A stretch of 16,292 bases of DNA from Elusimicrobia bacterium RIFOXYB2_FULL_49_7 (lineage in GTDB: Bacteria > Fibrobacterota > OXYB2-FULL-49-7): positions 22,507 to 38,798 of the forward strand of contig MGVN01000142.1 in NCBI GenBank assembly GCA_001800515.1. Reading direction: 5' to 3'. How positions within the stretch are numbered: position 1 is the first letter of the stretch; each line of letters begins with the position of its first letter. Under the pieces are notes generated by a model. It was given only the letters and a program-made list of their open reading frames with translations. It searched no databases and was not told where the DNA came from. Position numbers and translations under genes: made by a program. Shown piece after piece: positions 14,993 to 16,292 of the stretch.

Positions 14993-15435
14993 TTACTTCG
15001 CCCATTTTGACGGTATCCTGGAAAGAGGTGGTTCAAACCTCTATTCTATTTGCCCGGGTCGGCCTTATCCATTGGTTCACGCGGCATAAACTCTTTTTCA
15101 TCACTCAATCGCCTGAAAAATCGGCAGCGGCAGGAATCCGGATATGGTGGTGGGACTTTCTCTTTTACACGACCTTCGGAATGGTGGTCACCTCGGCGGT
15201 CAGGATCGCCGGGGTCTTACTGGTATTTTCACTGTTGACCATGCCCGCCGTTGCAGCGCTCTTTTGTGTTAAGAAAACCGCGCACCGCATAATGATGGGC
15301 TGGGTATTCGGTATTGCCGCTTGCCTGTTGGGATTGGAGGCTTCTTTGCGGCTGGATCTGGCAGCCGGGCCTTCCATTATCGCTGCATTATTGATTTTGC
15401 TTTTAGCCTGTATTGCGCTGTGCCGACCTAAATGA
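14989..15435 (+). pseudogene. Remnant of a ZnuB-like zinc/manganese ABC permease gene
   Basis: About 148 codons encoding only the C-terminal half of an ABC-3 family permease. It begins ITSPILTVSWKEV, then LFARVGLIHWFTRHKLFFIT, WWWDFLFYTTFGMVVTSAVR, and the conserved IAGVLLVFSLLTMPAVAALF helix, with three further hydrophobic helices up to CRPK. The N-terminal helices are absent, and the sequence abuts the ZnuA fragment directly, so the ATPase gene znuC that usually lies between is also gone. There is no RBS or plausible start. The TGA at 15433-15435 overlaps the convergent sigma-54 activator gene by 8 nt. Confidence 0.75.
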
Positions 15436-16292
15436 TATTCAACCGTTTCATTTTGCGCCACAAAGTGGCCGGATGGATGCCGAGTGCTTCCGCACTTTTC
15501 TGCCGATGATACCGGTTCTCGGCAAGCACCTGTTTGATGCGGGAGACTTCATCGTTTGCGACAGATGAAACAGGTTTATGGGTACGGGCAATAGGGCGCG
15601 CACTTTTTGTGTCCAGATAGGCCGGAAGATGTTTTTGTTCGATGCGCCCGGTCAGAGAAAGAATGAAGGCGTGCTGAAGGATGTTTTCAAGCTCGCGGAC
15701 ATTGCCCGGAAAATCATGTGCCATCAGTACCGCTACAGCTTCGTCGGTCATGCCGGAAATCTGCTTGCCGTACAGGTGGTTGTAATGCTCGATAAAATAG
15801 CGGACCAAAAGGGGTATATCGCCTGTCCGCTCCCGAAGCGGAGGCATATGAAATGGCATCACATGGATTCGGTAAAAAAGATCCTTTCGGAAGGTCCCGT
15901 TTTCAACCATTTCGGTCAGATTCCGGTTGGTTGCCGTGATGATACGGACATCCGATTTGACAGGCTCAACACAACCCAGGGGCTCGTATTCCTTTTCCTG
16001 TAAAACACGGAGCAATTTCGCCTGCAGCGCTTTGGAGGTGTCGCCAATCTCATCTAAAAAAAGCGTGCCGCCTTTGGCCAGATCGAAGCGGCCCGGCTTG
16101 TCCTGTTTCGCATCGGTAAACGCCCCTTTTTTATAACCGAATAATTCCGATTCCATCAGCGTATCGGGAAGCGCACTGCAATTGACCGCTACAAACGGCC
16201 CTTTGTTTCGCCGACTGAGCTGATGAATGGCCTTGGCCAGAAGTTCTTTACCGGTGCCCGATTCGCCCTGAATAAGAACCGGAGAATCACTT
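15428..16292 (-). CDS. Sigma-54-dependent transcriptional activator, NtrC family (N-terminus off window)
   Basis: About 287 codons of an AAA+ bacterial enhancer-binding protein; the N-terminal receiver or sensor domain lies beyond the right edge. The central domain begins [20 protein letters not shown] (Walker A GESGTGKE). It continues with [19 protein letters not shown] (sigma-54 contact loop, GAFTDA in place of the classical GAFTGA), [11 protein letters not shown] (Walker B), ATNRNL, the arginine-finger region [14 protein letters not shown], and sensor [10 protein letters not shown]. The C-terminus has a Fis-type helix-turn-helix, [20 protein letters not shown], then [15 protein letters not shown]. 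The stop is TAG at 15428-15430. GAFTDA occurs in a known subgroup, so the protein is probably active. Its target promoters cannot be inferred here. Confidence 0.93.
   Translation of the reverse strand, partial: SDSPVLIQGESGTGKELLAKAIHQLSRRNKGPFVAVNCSALPDTLMESELFGYKKGAFTDAKQDKPGRFDLAKGGTLFLDEIGDTSKALQAKLLRVLQEKEYEPLGCVEPVKSDVRIITATNRNLTEMVENGTFRKDLFYRIHVMPFHMPPLRERTGDIPLLVRYFIEHYNHLYGKQISGMTDEAVAVLMAHDFPGNVRELENILQHAFILSLTGRIEQKHLPAYLDTKSARPIARTHKPVSSVANDEVSRIKQVLAENRYHRQKSAEALGIHPATLWRKMKRLNII

Noticed and set aside
16115..16150. GAFTDA instead of GAFTGA in the sigma-54 activator as a sign of lost sigma-54 contact
   Set aside because: GAFTDA occurs in a known subgroup of otherwise normal activators, and all other motifs are intact, so no loss of function is inferred.

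Overview
The window looks like a chromosomal segment of a Gram-negative bacterium: it encodes a TonB-dependent outer-membrane receptor, exported proteins with Sec signal peptides and a sigma-54 activator. The KDPG aldolase is of the Bacteroidota-like type, and one secreted protein ends in a FlgD/Por-type C-terminal sorting domain of the kind seen in Bacteroidota, Fibrobacterota and related lineages. The exact phylum cannot be fixed from this sequence.

Layout. (1) 1-2382, minus strand: a 2-keto-3-deoxygluconate catabolic pair (kdgK running off the left edge, eda). Behind it lie two gene fossils, the last ~60 codons of a D-2-hydroxyacid dehydrogenase and a RelE/HigB-type toxin with an in-frame stop, the latter preceded by its overlapping small antitoxin gene. 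(2) 2373-4191, minus: an ABC-2 type exporter (ATPase + permease). (3) 4298-8795, plus: an operon for a FecCD/BtuCD-like importer (permease, ATPase, periplasmic binding protein), an XdhC/CoxI molybdenum-cofactor chaperone and a DUF4213/DUF364 protein. (4) 8714-11396, minus: a TonB-dependent receptor followed by a deleted SAM methyltransferase remnant. (5) 11542-12912, minus: a secreted protein with about seven propeller-like repeats and a sorting domain. (6) 13108-13929, plus: full-length ModE, the molybdate-responsive regulator. (7) 13977-15435, plus: a decayed zinc-uptake locus (small His/Cys exported protein, then fragments of an outer-membrane porin, ZnuA and ZnuB). (8) 15428-16292, minus: the C-terminal part of a sigma-54 activator running off the right edge.

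How it fits together. Two 24-bp dyads with the spacing of the E. coli ModE operator (CGTTATAT-N8-ATATAACG type) lie in front of the importer operon and in front of the TonB-dependent receptor. Together with the local modE gene and xdhC, they suggest that regions 3-6 form one molybdenum (molybdate, tungstate or Mo-chelate) acquisition regulon: receptor across the outer membrane, MolBCA-like ABC importer across the inner membrane, and XdhC plus DUF364 handling the metal or cofactor inside. Outer-membrane, TonB-powered molybdenum uptake under ModE is the most interesting hypothesis here. The other theme is active gene decay: at least six fossils (dehydrogenase, toxin, methyltransferase, porin, znuA, znuB) occur in 16 kb beside apparently intact genes.
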